A stretch of DNA of 64,000 nucleotides from Molanna angustata. Taxonomy: Eukaryota > Arthropoda > Insecta > Trichoptera > Molannidae. The notes under the pieces were generated by a model. It searched no databases and had not been told where the DNA came from. It saw only the letters and a list, made by a program, of their open reading frames with translations. The DNA lies in contig OY754974.1 in the NCBI GenBank assembly GCA_963576475.1, forward strand, positions 7,116,974 through 7,180,973. Direction: 5' to 3'. Numbering within the stretch: position 1 is the first letter of the stretch; each line of letters begins with the position of its first letter. This document shows positions 36,116 through 46,240 of this stretch, in pieces. Both the position numbers and the translations under genes were made by a program.

Positions 36116-36490
36116 TGAGTTTTCAATCTTTGATCAATCGATTAACAAATTCGCTTTGCAGTTTTACCATTGCTACGCTCAACTCTTTTATGTACATAGC
36201 TGCATCTTGGAGATGAAACATGCATGCGCGCCCAGAAAAATATCATACCTAGCTTTAAAGTTTTGAAATCTATTAAGTACTTGGTTCGCACCTGGCGTAT
36301 TATACTGAATCCAGACAACCGTAACAGATTCAAGTTTAAATGGGAAATTCAATTTCAGGTTCGGTAGATTAAATCTTGACTATTTTGTTTGGAATACGGA
36401 GAAGAATATTTAAACGAAGCGTTATCTTGACCGGTAGGAAGGTTTTGTTAGATATTATTGTTGCTAAGTCATAATTAAGGAGATTAGGAA
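36116..36490. other. AT-rich sequence, nothing recognised
   Basis: No supported gene or repeat. Confidence 0.45.
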
Positions 36491-36499
36491 TTGCTTACT

Positions 36500-37040
36500 T
36501 CTACCATTACTCAAGGATTATTATTAAGGAAACTTGAGAAAGCAGTGATCTTAAAAACGATAAATGTAGTTATTATATTTTTTAATAAAAAAATATTAAT
36601 TTTATCAGCATTCAATTATAATGATATGGATTCAATGTCTCGCACCTACCTAAACATTTTTTTTAATCCCATACAAGTAAAATACCTATATAAAATGTTA
36701 AATTATCTAAACCTATTGTCTGTCAAACAAAAGCAACACTATCATGTTTTCATTTTTATACATAAAATACTCTCAAAATCAATATTAGAAATAATAAATA
36801 ATATCAGGAACATGACACAAGAAACAGAGAAGATATTTAAATTAGACAAACGATATGAAGTCTCAACGCAGAATTCTCTAATGTTTAATGGGTTTAAATT
36901 ATATGAAATCATGCTGATGGGCATATAAAAGGAAAAAAGTTTTACTCTTTTAAAAAAAATGTGTTAACTATAATATGAAAAATTGAAATAATTCTTTACA
37001 TGTTACTATAGATTAGGCTATTTAAATAAATAAATAATAT
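36500..37040 (+). pseudogene. LINE 3' end (post-reverse-transcriptase)
   Basis: The frame at 36491-36928 contains LNLLSVKQKQHYHVFIFIHK, ILSKSILEIINNI and NSLMFNGFKLYE. 'L..LS.KQ......F.FI.K.L.....' followed by a 'S....FNG.KLYN' word is the region after the reverse transcriptase in a group of insect LINEs. The copy at 38100-38660 is from the same group (LKLLSIKQQIILNMLISILY; YYKGFQLFNDL). Tail near TTTAAATAAATAAATAATAT. Confidence 0.6.
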
Positions 37041-37914
37041 ATAATTTCATGATCTTCCTCTGCGGTTCAAAAATGTTGATTTTATTAGGGCCTGAAGAAA
37101 GAAAATTTATGTGGACTGCTATTAGAACCAATATGTCCACTGTAAATGAATTTCCTGAATCTGAACCCATCTTTCAATTTTTGGGATATTTTGCCAGAAA
37201 AACTCACGATATCTTCCAGAACTCGTCTTATTGCTTTTAACTCTCATAGGGAAGGCAGAGAAAATAGAGTGCCACACAACTATCGCTGCTACATTTTTTC
37301 ATTAAAAAAAATCGTTTATATTCCGACATCCATAGGTATAGATGAATCAAATAATAAATTGACTTCATTTCTAACTTAATGGGACCTGAAAATTTGTTAA
37401 ATTTACCTTATTTTTAGAATCATTATTGTATGTGTGTGTTGAGTTGTGTTGGTTATTAATACTATAGTAACTATGCCTAACGGACGCCCTAAAACAGGTT
37501 CACCTAATTGGGCGTCCAACGTGTCAATATTTTTTATACAGCGTACAACTCGGACAAATTTACATGAAAAACTGCACCTACTTTGTTAATGTACTAATAT
37601 ATTTTGTTGTTATGATTCTTGTTATGTTACTTACGCTGTTTTATGTCTATAATACTATGTAAAAAAAAAAAAAAAAATTCTATGTATATTTCCAGAAATT
37701 CATTCATATGGTTATGCTAAAATACTAAAATACGAGTAATAAGTAACTCAGTCAACTCTTTATTACAATTTTGGTCTTGGTCTTGTTGCAATTTCAGTCT
37801 TCAAACAAGACCCGCAGATTTGAAATTGATAACAAACATTAAACATACAACGCAACACAATTTAATAATATTTTTGTCGAATTTCGTATCTTGGTAAAAT
37901 TTATTCCTAAGCCA
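37041..37914. other. AT-rich sequence, nothing firm
   Basis: GGACGCCCTAAAACAGG and ATTGGGCGTCC (37470-37520) form an imperfect inverted pair. An A run of 16 sits near 37660. Confidence 0.4.
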
Positions 37915-38050
37915 AATATCCCGGGTTTAAATCCCGTTAGGTACTTACATCGTTTTTAACGATAATTTCAGTATGGATCTGTATAAAAAATATCGTAAAT
38001 TATTTCCGAAATGTAGGAACTTTGATCGTTTTTTTGGAAACTAAAAGTAT
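37915..38050 (+). mobile_element. SINE-1 fragment
   Basis: CCCGGGTTTAAATCCCGTTA (B box) followed by TTTCAGTATGGATCTGTATA and TTTCCGAAATGTAGGAACTT, as in the SINE-1 body. Confidence 0.55.
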
Positions 38051-38099
38051 TTCAGAAAAAAACACATATACCTATAAAAAAATCAAAACCCATTTTATT

Positions 38100-38660
38100 T
38101 AATATAAATACAACATATTCACCCGAATTAAATATAGGTATGTTTGAGCAGTTGAAGTTGTTGTCAATAAAACAGCAAATAATTTTGAATATGTTAATTT
38201 CCATATTATATACCTACATTAAAAATAGACTATTAGCGCGATATTTGCAAAAAAATGTTCTGTATAATTTCGAAGTTCACACCTACCCGACTAGAAGTAG
38301 GCCTCAGACTAACCTGGCAAATACTCAAATTAATAACGTATATTACAAAGGTTTTCAACTGTTTAATGATTTGTCAGAATGTGTGAAGGAAGCATCTGGT
38401 CTTGCGGCTTTTCGTCGCCTAAGTCTTGTATACATAAAGGAAAAGTTCTTTTAAGATATTGTGTGCTTCCTTTGTTTTTTGTGTAAATTGGAATATTTTC
38501 TTGTTTTTTGTTTTTTTTTTATATAATTCATACTCGGTAAATTTGTTATTTTTACGACTTGTTAATATTATTTTTGATTATACTAGATGTAAGAAAATGC
38601 ATTTATTTTTTCATCTTAATAAAATATACATAAGTACATACATATAAATCATACAATATT
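38100..38660 (+). pseudogene. LINE 3' end (post-reverse-transcriptase)
   Basis: The frame at 38140-38454 reads MFEQLKLLSIKQQIILNML, RYLQKNVLYNFEVHTYPTRS, YYKGFQLFNDLSECVKEASG and FRRLSLVYIKEKFF. The 'H.Y.TRS....' followed by 'YKG...FN.LP' order fits the C-terminal region of an insect LINE protein. An A/T-rich 3' untranslated tail follows. No core motifs remain. Confidence 0.65.
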
Positions 38661-38667
38661 TTTTTAT

Positions 38668-38850
38668 ATCGGTGGTGCCAGAGTGGTTAGCACGCTGGGT
38701 TAGTATTCCAGTGGTCGCCAGTTCAAATACTACCATGCCCAATTTTGTTACCTAAACTAACCACAACCTTTATACTTAGTTTGGGGAATATATGAGGATG
38801 TATATGTACTTGTAACAAGGACATATTCATTGTTTTTCAAAAAATATGTG
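38668..38850 (+). mobile_element. SINE-3 candidate (tRNA-related)
   Basis: GGTGCCAGAGTGGTTAGCAC resembles a tRNA A-box half; GGTCGCCAGTTCAAATACTA resembles a B box. The following GAGGATGTATATGTACTTGT recurs near 58000 (GAGGATGTATTTGTACTTGA) without the head, so it is a repeat body and not a single tRNA gene. Confidence 0.5.
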
Positions 38851-39294
38851 TAAATTTAACAATACTGTTTTTACTTTACGGTTTCAAATTTCACAGTATC
38901 ATTCACAGTAACCTCAACTCGCAACTTAAATCATTTATTTCTATCGGAACCTAGGGTCGAAAAAGTGCTTAGTAATAAATCTAATTGAAAATAAGTGATT
39001 GAATTCTATAATAAATAATAATAATAATGACGTAAAATGTACCAAGTTCATTTAATTTTTATTTTTTCTCCAGGGTTTTTTTTACACACGACACAGTCAA
39101 TAAAAGACGAGCCTCGTGAATGAACTAAAAATACACGGTGAAAGCAATATTTCGTTTAAGGGCAATGGATGTGTCAAAATTTGTCATAAAAATGACAAAT
39201 ATGTATACGGAAAAGTCTCAATAACGAAAGCCAAATATACATAATCAGTAATTCTATATAGTTTGATATAGAATTACTATAAGTAATTCTGTAT
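38851..39294. other. AT-rich sequence, nothing recognised
   Basis: TATAGTTTGATATAGAATTA near 39255 is part of a short local inverted or tandem arrangement. No gene. Confidence 0.4.
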
Positions 39295-39940
39295 AGTTTC
39301 ATCACGCTATGTCCTTCGCGGGGTAGACAGAGAGAGCTGAACGACACATTTTTCTATCCTGGCACGCATCTCTCGCCTCGTCACCAATTATGCCTTTTTT
39401 TTTCAGGGATCTCATTAAAAAGGCATAATTGGTGAACGTTGCGCAAGCGCATAAAGTGATCACGTAAACCAGCCGATGACAGGTCGTAAGCCCTGTAGGT
39501 GCCTTGATTTCCCGGTTCTCCTACAATAAATATTCCAACTTCGTCTCTATTGAGATAATTAAAAATCTGTTAAAAAATATCTTTGACTCCCGACAGGGAA
39601 AAAAATCCAATGTTTGCGCATATGCAATAATAAAAATATTCGATTCTGTCATACATCGTTCTATTACAAATTCTTCTTAACGATTTCATTTCAACTGATT
39701 TTTTTCTGCTTTCGTGCGACTTCTGCCATGTCCATGTATCACTTGCATACGTTATGAATGGCAACTATGGCTTCCTTAAATATGTTGCGATCATTCATGA
39801 CTGGTCTAAGTGCTCCATTCACTCTGTTTCCAGTCACAACTCTTCCTTCGATCTCCTTATCGAACCGTCCATTCCATTGAAACATACTTCCCAGATAGAC
39901 ATATTCGTCTACTTGCTCGAGCGATTATTTATGAGTAATG
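39295..39940 (-). pseudogene. LINE pieces of the MYDR family interrupted by X1
   Basis: 39655-39940 (minus) reads YASDTWTWQKSHESRKKSVE, MKSLRRICNRTMYDR, the part missing from the 22-kb copy. 39295-39390 (ATGTCCTTCGCGGGG, GCACGCATCTC) is the LINE 3' part. Between them, 39385-39650 is X1 in the inverse orientation to the X1 at 22450. Both insertions touch the same LINE site (CATACATCGTTCT). Confidence 0.7.
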
Positions 39941-39959
39941 AGTAAATAAATATAATTTA

Positions 39960-40030
39960 TGTACAGGCGTACAAAGGCGGGTTTATTGCCATTAGGCAAT
40001 TTCTTCCAACCAACCCGAGCAACGTCAAGT
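39960..40030 (-). mobile_element. SINE-2 tail fragment
   Basis: AGGCGGGTTTATTGCCATTA, GGCAATTTCTTCCAACCAAC, the SINE-2 tail with ATTGCCATTAGGCAAT. Confidence 0.65.
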
Positions 40031-40146
40031 CTATGAAGTTAAATTGTTACATAATTATGCATGCAATACTTTCAAATTGACTCCTCCCACATCATTAGTT
40101 TAGGTTAAGTCTATATTTTTATTTTTAATTTAGTACATAAGTCATC

Positions 40147-40179
40147 CTGAAGATGAGAACATCGTTCTCGAAACCGGTC
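40147..40179 (+). ncRNA. hammerhead-like core motif, copy 1
   Basis: CTGAAGA, one T, a perfect 6-bp stem GAGAAC/GTTCTC with loop ATC, then GAAA and CCGGTC. This is the order of a hammerhead ribozyme core (CUGANGA, stem II, GAAA, short stem III, GUC), with one extra base before stem II. The arms of stem I do not pair well here, so activity is doubtful. Penelope-like elements are known to carry hammerheads; whether this is one is inference. Confidence 0.35.
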
Positions 40180-40731
40180 GACAGTTATTTGTGCTCATAA
40201 GTGGTGTATACCAAGTTATTATTATATATATTATAAAAAATATAATTAATTATTTGTTTATTTTATAGATTTCTTCCGAAACAAATATGTGTTCTGAATG
40301 AGGAAAATATAAATAAATAATAGTTCTAAATGCTGCACCCTTTAAAAAAAGAAAAGAAAAAAAAAGGAAATTATTTTACCCAAGAAACATTTTGACCATA
40401 AATATTTAGTTAATTAAGTCAGATAGTAAAAATTTGAAAAACATAGAAAAAAAAGATATGGCTGGTAGATTTTATGCAAATCAAAATTTTATTATGTACG
40501 CTTTTGGCATGACCCAGGGAAAGCGCGTAGACCTTTTTATTTTTTTATTACCTATAGTAAATTTATTTTTTTTACCAATAAAAGATTGTGCACAACTTCC
40601 TTAAGCGGCTATCTCTGGGACGAGGAGATTATTTTTTTCTATAGCATACTAAAAACTTTAAACTTATGATGTGTTGCACTTCCACAATTTCTAGAAAGTC
40701 AATTTGCCTCTTTTGAGCTCTCCGTGTATTG

Positions 40732-40873
40732 CATGTCCGCGGGCCTCGATTCAAGATTCGATCTCCGAAGATGGTGAGAATCTTCGATTCGAAACGCACG
40801 AATACTTACCGGTTCCATGCTCGTTCGCTTTATAATAAATGTGTTCAATAAAAGAACATTGTTCGCGGACATG
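40732..40873. repeat. small TIR-bounded segment
   Basis: CATGTCCGCG (40732-40741) and CGCGGACATG (40864-40873) are exact inverses bounding 142 bp. CGAAGAT and ATCTTCG (about 40765-40790) make an inner stem. Confidence 0.4.
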
Positions 40874-41299
40874 AACCTAACAATAGAAAATCAAACACAA
40901 ATTTTAAACCATAATCTAAAAGCATAATTTAAAGCATAACCTATTTATATACCTACTTATGTATATTATTACATAATAATGAATGGTTTTCGACCGAGAA
41001 AAGTATTATAAAAATAATTTTAGAATAAAATGGTACTTGTTAATTATAGGGGCTCCGGGTCTTACAACAAAAAACCAATGAGTTTGTACTTCATAAAGCA
41101 TGTATGTAAATGACAGTAAAAAACTATTTATTTTCACATCACAACTTTGATGCGATAATTTTTGTAAACTCCTTTACATAGATTGGTTTGTTGTTTTTTT
41201 TCTTAAACTGTTTTTTGTTTTTTATTTATATAAAATTATCATGTCGTCAATTGGCACAAATCGTCCTTAAATGGTCATATTGTATATATTAAAATAATA

Positions 41300-41395
41300 A
41301 TAATAAAAGATCGGTTGGTGGCAGGCTAGCTAGTGGGCTAGATTAACAATTCAGTGAATATGGGCTCGAATCCAACTTTAACCGATTTCTCACAG
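41300..41395 (+). mobile_element. possible SINE head
   Basis: GGTTGGTGGCAGGCTAGCTA and GGGCTCGAATCC are weakly tRNA-like. No partner copy was found in the window. Confidence 0.25.
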
Positions 41396-41559
41396 CACAA
41401 GTATTTGAAAAATTTAAGAAATGCATGAGAAATGAAGATATTATACATACTTATATACCTACATATTAGGTACCTATATTACCAATGCAAAACCAAACTG
41501 ATGGTAATTGATAGAGCATGTAAACTTCCCCCAATAAACTCTCTAAACCATTTTTATCG

Positions 41560-41860
41560 ATGATAACATCTCAATAGAGACGAAGTTGGGACATCATAGA
41601 AGAACCAGGAACTTAGGCACCTACAGGGCTTACGGCCTGTCATCGGCTGGCCGCAAGCGTATAAAGTGATCACGTAAACCAGCCGATGAGAGGCTGTAAG
41701 CCCTGTAGGTACCTGAGTTCCTGATTCTTCTATGATATCCCAACTTCGTCTCTATTATGATGTCATTGTCAATAAAAATACCATTTGTCTCCCGACAGGG
41801 AAAAAAAGATACAATGTTTGCGTATATGAAATTAAAAAATATACTCGATTTCTGTAAACC
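41560..41860. mobile_element. X1 copy rearranged into a palindrome
   Basis: 41573-41756 is a near-perfect palindrome: AATAGAGACGAAGTTGGGAC and its inverse at the ends, CACCTACAGGGCTTACGGCC and GGCTGTAAGCCCTGTAGGTA inside, CATCGGCTGG/CCAGCCGATG (41641-41650, 41689-41698) next to a spacer of about 38 bases. The X1 copy at 39385-39650 has only one arm. GTCTCCCGACAGGGAAAAAA and ACAATGTTTGCG follow, as in the other X1 copies. Confidence 0.8.
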
Positions 41861-42490
41861 ATCTTGAAATAGTACATGTCTTCACATATCTGGGTTCCAA
41901 CATACGTGATACCGGTGGTTGTGAAGTGGAGGTGAAAAGACGCATGGCAAAGGCAGCACTGGGAAATCTCACAAGAGTGTGGAAGGACAGGAGCGTCACA
42001 AAAAACACGAAGGCTAGACTCATCGGGGCTCTGATATTCTCGATGTCCCTGTATGGTGTGGAAACATGGACACTTAAGGAGTCAGAGCGAAAGAGGATCG
42101 ATGCCTTCGAAATGTGGTGCTGGAGGCGAATGTTGCGCATCCCATGGACAGCCAGAATAACGAATGTGTCAATTATGTCTGTCGACGATATGTTACTGAC
42201 GTATCCTTCAATTCTTTGGACACATTGCCATAAGGGAACCAGACTGCCTCGAGAAGCTTGTTGCGATGGGCAGCGTGGAAGGACGGAGATCTCATGGTCG
42301 CTCACCGACCAGATGGAGCGATTTGGTTATGTCCACAATGAGGTCTTAGGTGACTGGTGCTCTGCGTTCAGCCCAAAACAGATTGGCATGGAGGCGGGCC
42401 ATACGTGTGGCGACGGACAACAGCCGCTATCCTCAGTCATGAAGAAAAAGACGAATATATACCTATAATTCGTCTTTTTCTTCATGACTG
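41855..42490 (+). pseudogene. LINE C-terminal part with 3' palindrome
   Basis: The plus frame reads FKYLGSNIRDTGG-like words, MAKAALGNLTRVWKDR, LIFSMSLYGVETWTLKESER and MWCWRRMLRIPWTARITNVS; then, after a frame change, ILWTHCHKG-like words equivalent to 'FGHI.R'. 'YLG....D.G ... R...A......L...W ... K..L......YG.E.W......R..AFEMWC.RR.LRI.WT' is the region between reverse transcriptase and C-terminus of many insect LINEs. The 3' end (42434-42490) is a perfect 23-bp-arm hairpin. No catalytic domain. Confidence 0.8.
42434..42490. repeat. perfect hairpin, 23-bp arms
   Basis: Arms 42434-42456 (CAGTCATGAAGAAAAAGACG ...) and 42468-42490 are exact inverses around an 11-base loop, at the end of the LINE fragment. 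Confidence 0.95.
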
Positions 42491-43804
42491 AAAACATGAT
42501 TTTTTATACAAAGTCACCAACATAGTTACATAATTAGTCTCTTTCTATGGCTCTGAAATAAAAATCGCGTCAGAGATTGAATTTATGACAGGTATTATGG
42601 CGGACATTGGGATCTGGTAGATCTGTTTTGTGTGAGCCTAGGTATATTATGTTTGTTGAGGTAATGATTGTGATTGCAGAAAGTTGAGATTGTGTACATA
42701 TTTAGTGTGGAACGGGAACAATCACCTGGTTCATAATTGCATATTGTAAACTGCTAGCCCTAGAACAGGATATCCTAGTTGGGCAGCAGTACTCTACTTA
42801 TCGTTGTCATTATAAATATGGTGTGATAAAAAAAAGAAAGATAATTACTGCATTAGATCGAGTTTGATTTATAACAACGTTCAAAACTTTAAATTTATTT
42901 TTTAAAACCATTATCAAAAAATTGTAACTTCCATCTCGCGTAGAATATCTTATTGTAGGTGGGATCGAATGAAAACAAAAAATAGAAAAAAGATAGACAG
43001 AAAAGTTGCATTAAAAAATGTAACGCAATATTAAATTCTAATATTTTTATAGTTGCATACACGCAAACTTTGATTTTTTTTTCTTGTCAAGAGTCAAGGA
43101 TATTTTTGCGACAATTTTTAATATCTTTAATAGAAACAAAGTTAAGAAATCAAGATAAATTTGTCATAGCAATATTAAAAGTTAAGGAACCATTTATTTT
43201 ATATGACTTTAGTTGATACTAATTTTTTTTTAAATTTTAATATTTTTTTTACAATTTAAAAATAAAGATATTACCTTAGTATTCGAAACCCGTTCGGTGA
43301 AAATTTTAACATCAAGATTTATGAACATATCGTGGGTAGAAATCGATTGTTCACTCTGGTATTGTTTAAACATTTTATTTTTGCATATTTTAATTTAGAT
43401 TTATGTCAGTGTTCGCTTTAATAAGACACGAAGAATGTTTGATAACCAAAAAAAACTACACACATTCATGTCTTTAGACGGCCAATTTACATATTTTTTC
43501 ACATATTTTATAAACTTTAAAACACAAATTACATCATCATTAATAATTTTATAATTGAATATACCTATTCGACATTAACGGTAATAATTTGAGATAATAC
43601 TATAGTTTTTTTTTTATTCTGTTCCGTTGGATAGGTGACTAACATGTCAAAGTTGATTTGTGACGCTGATAAATTTAGCACGTCAAATAATAAAAAAATA
43701 ATAGGTACCTACAATAAAGATGGCGTGTGGTGTATTTTGTGTCTTATAATGACATATACATGTCATCATTTTTCATAAAAAATTGCAATAATATCATACA
43801 AAAT
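42491..43804. other. AT-rich sequence with a degenerate X1 piece
   Basis: 43040-43150 (GTTGCATACACGCAAACTTT, GTCAAGAGTCAAGGATATTT, TAATAGAAACAAAGTTAAG) is a worn X1 copy. The rest shows nothing recognised. Confidence 0.45.
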
Positions 43805-44105
43805 ATTCATTCATACCATCGCGGTATGTCACAAAGTGGGGTAACCAACTACAGAAGTACAGACGTGCATTATGTTAAATAAAAGCAAGTACGACATACT
43901 CGAGTATTCCCACACACTTAACAAGGCAGAATATTAGAATTAGTTGTGAGATTTCAATGTTGCCTGTTGTATTTTCGATTGACTCGCGCTTACGAGACCC
44001 CCGAAAACGATCATACATAATAGAAAAAAGAATGGAAGAAGTATTCTGCACCGGGGCTTCAGAGATATGGAAGGACTATTCTGAGCCGGTGCTAAGTATG
44101 TAAAA
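43805..44105 (-). repeat. R1 dispersed repeat, diverged copy
   Basis: CATTCATACCATCGCGGTAT, AAGTGGGGTAACCAAC, GTTGCCTGTTGTATTTTCGA, GAGACCCCCGAAAACGATCA and TATTCTGAGCCGGTG in R1 order. Confidence 0.8.
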
Positions 44106-44204
44106 TATACATATCTCAAAATAAAATTGAACGAGTGATTGTATCTTCAATAAATTTGGAGAAATTCAAACAGCAGAATAATTCGCCATAATCTGAGAGG
44201 TGAA

Positions 44205-44420
44205 AATTATTCCATCCTTTCCAACTTGTCATGAAGGGGACGATTTATGGCCGTAAAGTGGTAGGAAGAAGGCAGCTTTCCTGGCTGCGAAACATCCCGG
44301 AAGGGAACGGTTTGAGAACTGTGGAGGAGCTGTTTCGCACTGCACAGGACAGGGAGGCTTTCTCTATGGTGGTCGTCAACGTCGGGGGGACCTGACATGA
44401 CACAAGAAGAAGAAGAGAAA
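44205..44420 (+). pseudogene. LINE C-terminal end
   Basis: The plus frame contains VVGRRQLSWLRNIPEG, then LRTVEELFRTAQDREAFSMV and VVNVGGT before a stop. 'KV.GRRQLSWLRN...W.......LFR.A.DR......V.N' is a common ending of an insect LINE family. It is followed by ACAAGAAGAAGAAGAG, the LINE tail. Confidence 0.7.
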
Positions 44421-44472
44421 TTTATTTAAAAAAAAAAGACTTGTTATAACCACTAATAAAGTTTTTATATTT

Positions 44473-44505
44473 GACCGGTTTCGAAGCGTACCGCTTCTTC
44501 GTCAG
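44473..44505 (-). ncRNA. hammerhead-like core motif, copy 2
   Basis: On the minus strand: CTGACGA, one A, stem GAAGCG/CGCTTC with loop GTA, then GAAA and CCGGTC. Same layout as 40147-40179 but with a different, still perfect stem. Flanking stem I arms are not obvious. Confidence 0.35.
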
Positions 44506-44689
44506 GACGGATAACAACTAACTCTCTACTTTTGGGTTTTACTTGTCGGTGGAGCTGTTGGTGCGTTGTGCAAAATAAAGGGGTTGAAGACGGTAGTATC
44601 GGGAGCAATTTTTGTTGTTTATAGATATAGTTGGGCTCTGTAAAAAAATATGCTAATATTGTTAACCTTTAGTCAACAATAATAAGTAT

Positions 44690-44768
44690 TAGGCGCGTGT
44701 TTAATTTATATTTTATATATAGAGAACCTGTTAGTTGCCCGAGAAGCGAAATAAAATAAAATATATTA
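44690..44768 (+). mobile_element. SINE-1 tail fragment
   Basis: TTAGGCGCGTGTTTAATTTA and GAACCTGTTAGTTGCCCGAG then AAGCGAAATAAAATAAAATA. Confidence 0.6.
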
Positions 44769-45578
44769 TTTGTTGTGATAGAGTTTAGTGTTTGCCACAA
44801 TCCACACGTTTTATATGCAAGTGGGTACCAACTTACCAAGTTCAATCAGTTTATTGAAAAAAGTTTTTTTTTCGTCGGTTGGTATCAGTGTAATATATTA
44901 ATGTCATCCAGTCTGGATAATCTAATAAAATACATGAGGATCGCGTGCTAGAATAATATTAAAAGAAAAATAAAAACGGTGTTATCAGTCTTAAATATTC
45001 AAAACAACAATGTCTATGAGCGGCCTTCTTTACTTAAAAAAAATATATAGGTATTTAAGTATGTTGGTAATATGTAGAAATATGCCGCATGGCGATATAG
45101 AAAGGAATGTAAGTAGGTACCTACCCGGAATACATATTATCACGCAATAGCCGCGCAGAGTTGGGGCGAACAAAAATAATTAATCGCCAAATTTAATCGC
45201 CTTTTACAAACAAACACGTCTTGTACAAATTTTACAAAATTTACATCATTTATGATTTAAATATATGGGTGCATTTTATTGAACTCGTTGTTTGGGTTTT
45301 ACAAAGGATCCTTAATATCATAATATGGTTGGTTTAATTTTTTTTAATTTATTAAACTGGTTGGTTGTGAGGAATTGCCTAATGGCAAAAACGTATCAGG
45401 TATACTTACTATGTACAAAAAGTTGAATAAATAAAAATTACGCCATTTACGCAAAAACATATCAATGAATTTCGCAATAATAATTGTGAAATATGCATTA
45501 TCTCACCTACTGACTGTACTGACTTTTCACGTCAGAATAATTGACTTACCTACATAAGTCTGGTCAAACAGTTAAATC
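44769..45578. other. AT-rich sequence with a SINE-2 tail trace
   Basis: 45355-45410 (ACTGGTTGGTTGTGAGGAAT, TGCCTAATGGCAAAAACGTA) is a SINE-2 tail. GAGTTTAGTGTTTGCCACAA near 44785 is related to the repeat at 63690. No gene. Confidence 0.45.
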
Positions 45579-45581
45579 AAA

Positions 45582-45626
45582 ACCCTCGTGATTATCCATA
45601 TCATGGATATAACTATCAAATGTAGT
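45582..45626. repeat. left half of a palindromic element split by the BEL/Pao insertion
   Basis: CCCTCGTGATTATCCATATC, then ATGGATATAACTATC up to GTAGT. The other half is at 52255-52330. Together they match the copy at 62534-62632. Confidence 0.75.
45622..45626. repeat. target site duplication GTAGT, left
   Basis: Identical to 52250-52254. Five bases is a usual length for BEL/Pao. Confidence 0.95.
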
Positions 45627-45990
45627 TGTTGCGTATAGAGAGAAGGGAAAATATTGCACCTACCTTGGCAGCATTCTTCCTTCGTCTTGTGTAGTGTCTT
45701 CACGGAGGGCACTACACCAACCTCTATGACACAACACTGAATTACACTTTAAAACTTCCTCTGAACACGGTTCAGGAATTCAAAATAGCGCACGGCGCGT
45801 AGTTTCGATGATTGATGCGAAAAGGTAGAAAATATGTATATTTTCTCTTGAGTCGACTATATAACTTTCTGTCACAGTGCAATGCGTTCACACACGACGA
45901 GAGAGTATTGACGATTGTTTTTGTTCCTATGTAGGTAACAATATTTCAGGGATCGGAAAAGGTTGGAAGTGTTGCCACATTTACCGAACA
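45627..45990 (-). mobile_element. 3' LTR of BEL/Pao element
   Basis: 364 bp, TGT...ACA ends in the sense direction (sense start TGTTCGGTAA, sense end ACGCAACA). Differs from the other LTR at one base (A45673 versus C51932, plus strand). Confidence 0.97.
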
Positions 45991-46002
45991 TCCTCCCCTC
46001 CG
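45991..46002 (-). promoter_or_regulatory. polypurine tract
   Basis: Sense CGGAGGGGAGGA directly before the 3' LTR: the usual primer site for plus-strand DNA synthesis. Confidence 0.9.
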
Positions 46003-46240
46003 AAGAGGCCTGGTATGTATACCACGGCTCTTCTAAAACTATATGACAAACACATAACGAAATATAAAAAAAATACATAAATTTGGAGACATATAGCAAA
46101 CAAATCCCCAAACTTAATGGTCATGTGAAGGTACGACCTTCATACAAGCAAAAAAAATAAGATAAGCAAAAAAATAAGATAAACAAAAAAGGTAAAAAAA
46201 AAGTATACCTAACTAATACAAAATAAAGGAAAACTTAAAC
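46003..46240 (-). other. 3' untranslated part of the BEL/Pao element
   Basis: 238 nt between the stop codon and the polypurine tract; T-rich in the sense direction. No env-like frame. Confidence 0.8.

Noticed and set aside
41832..42305. minus-strand 157-codon frame
   Set aside because: It is the antisense of the LINE remnant on the plus strand, whose translation carries the family motifs.
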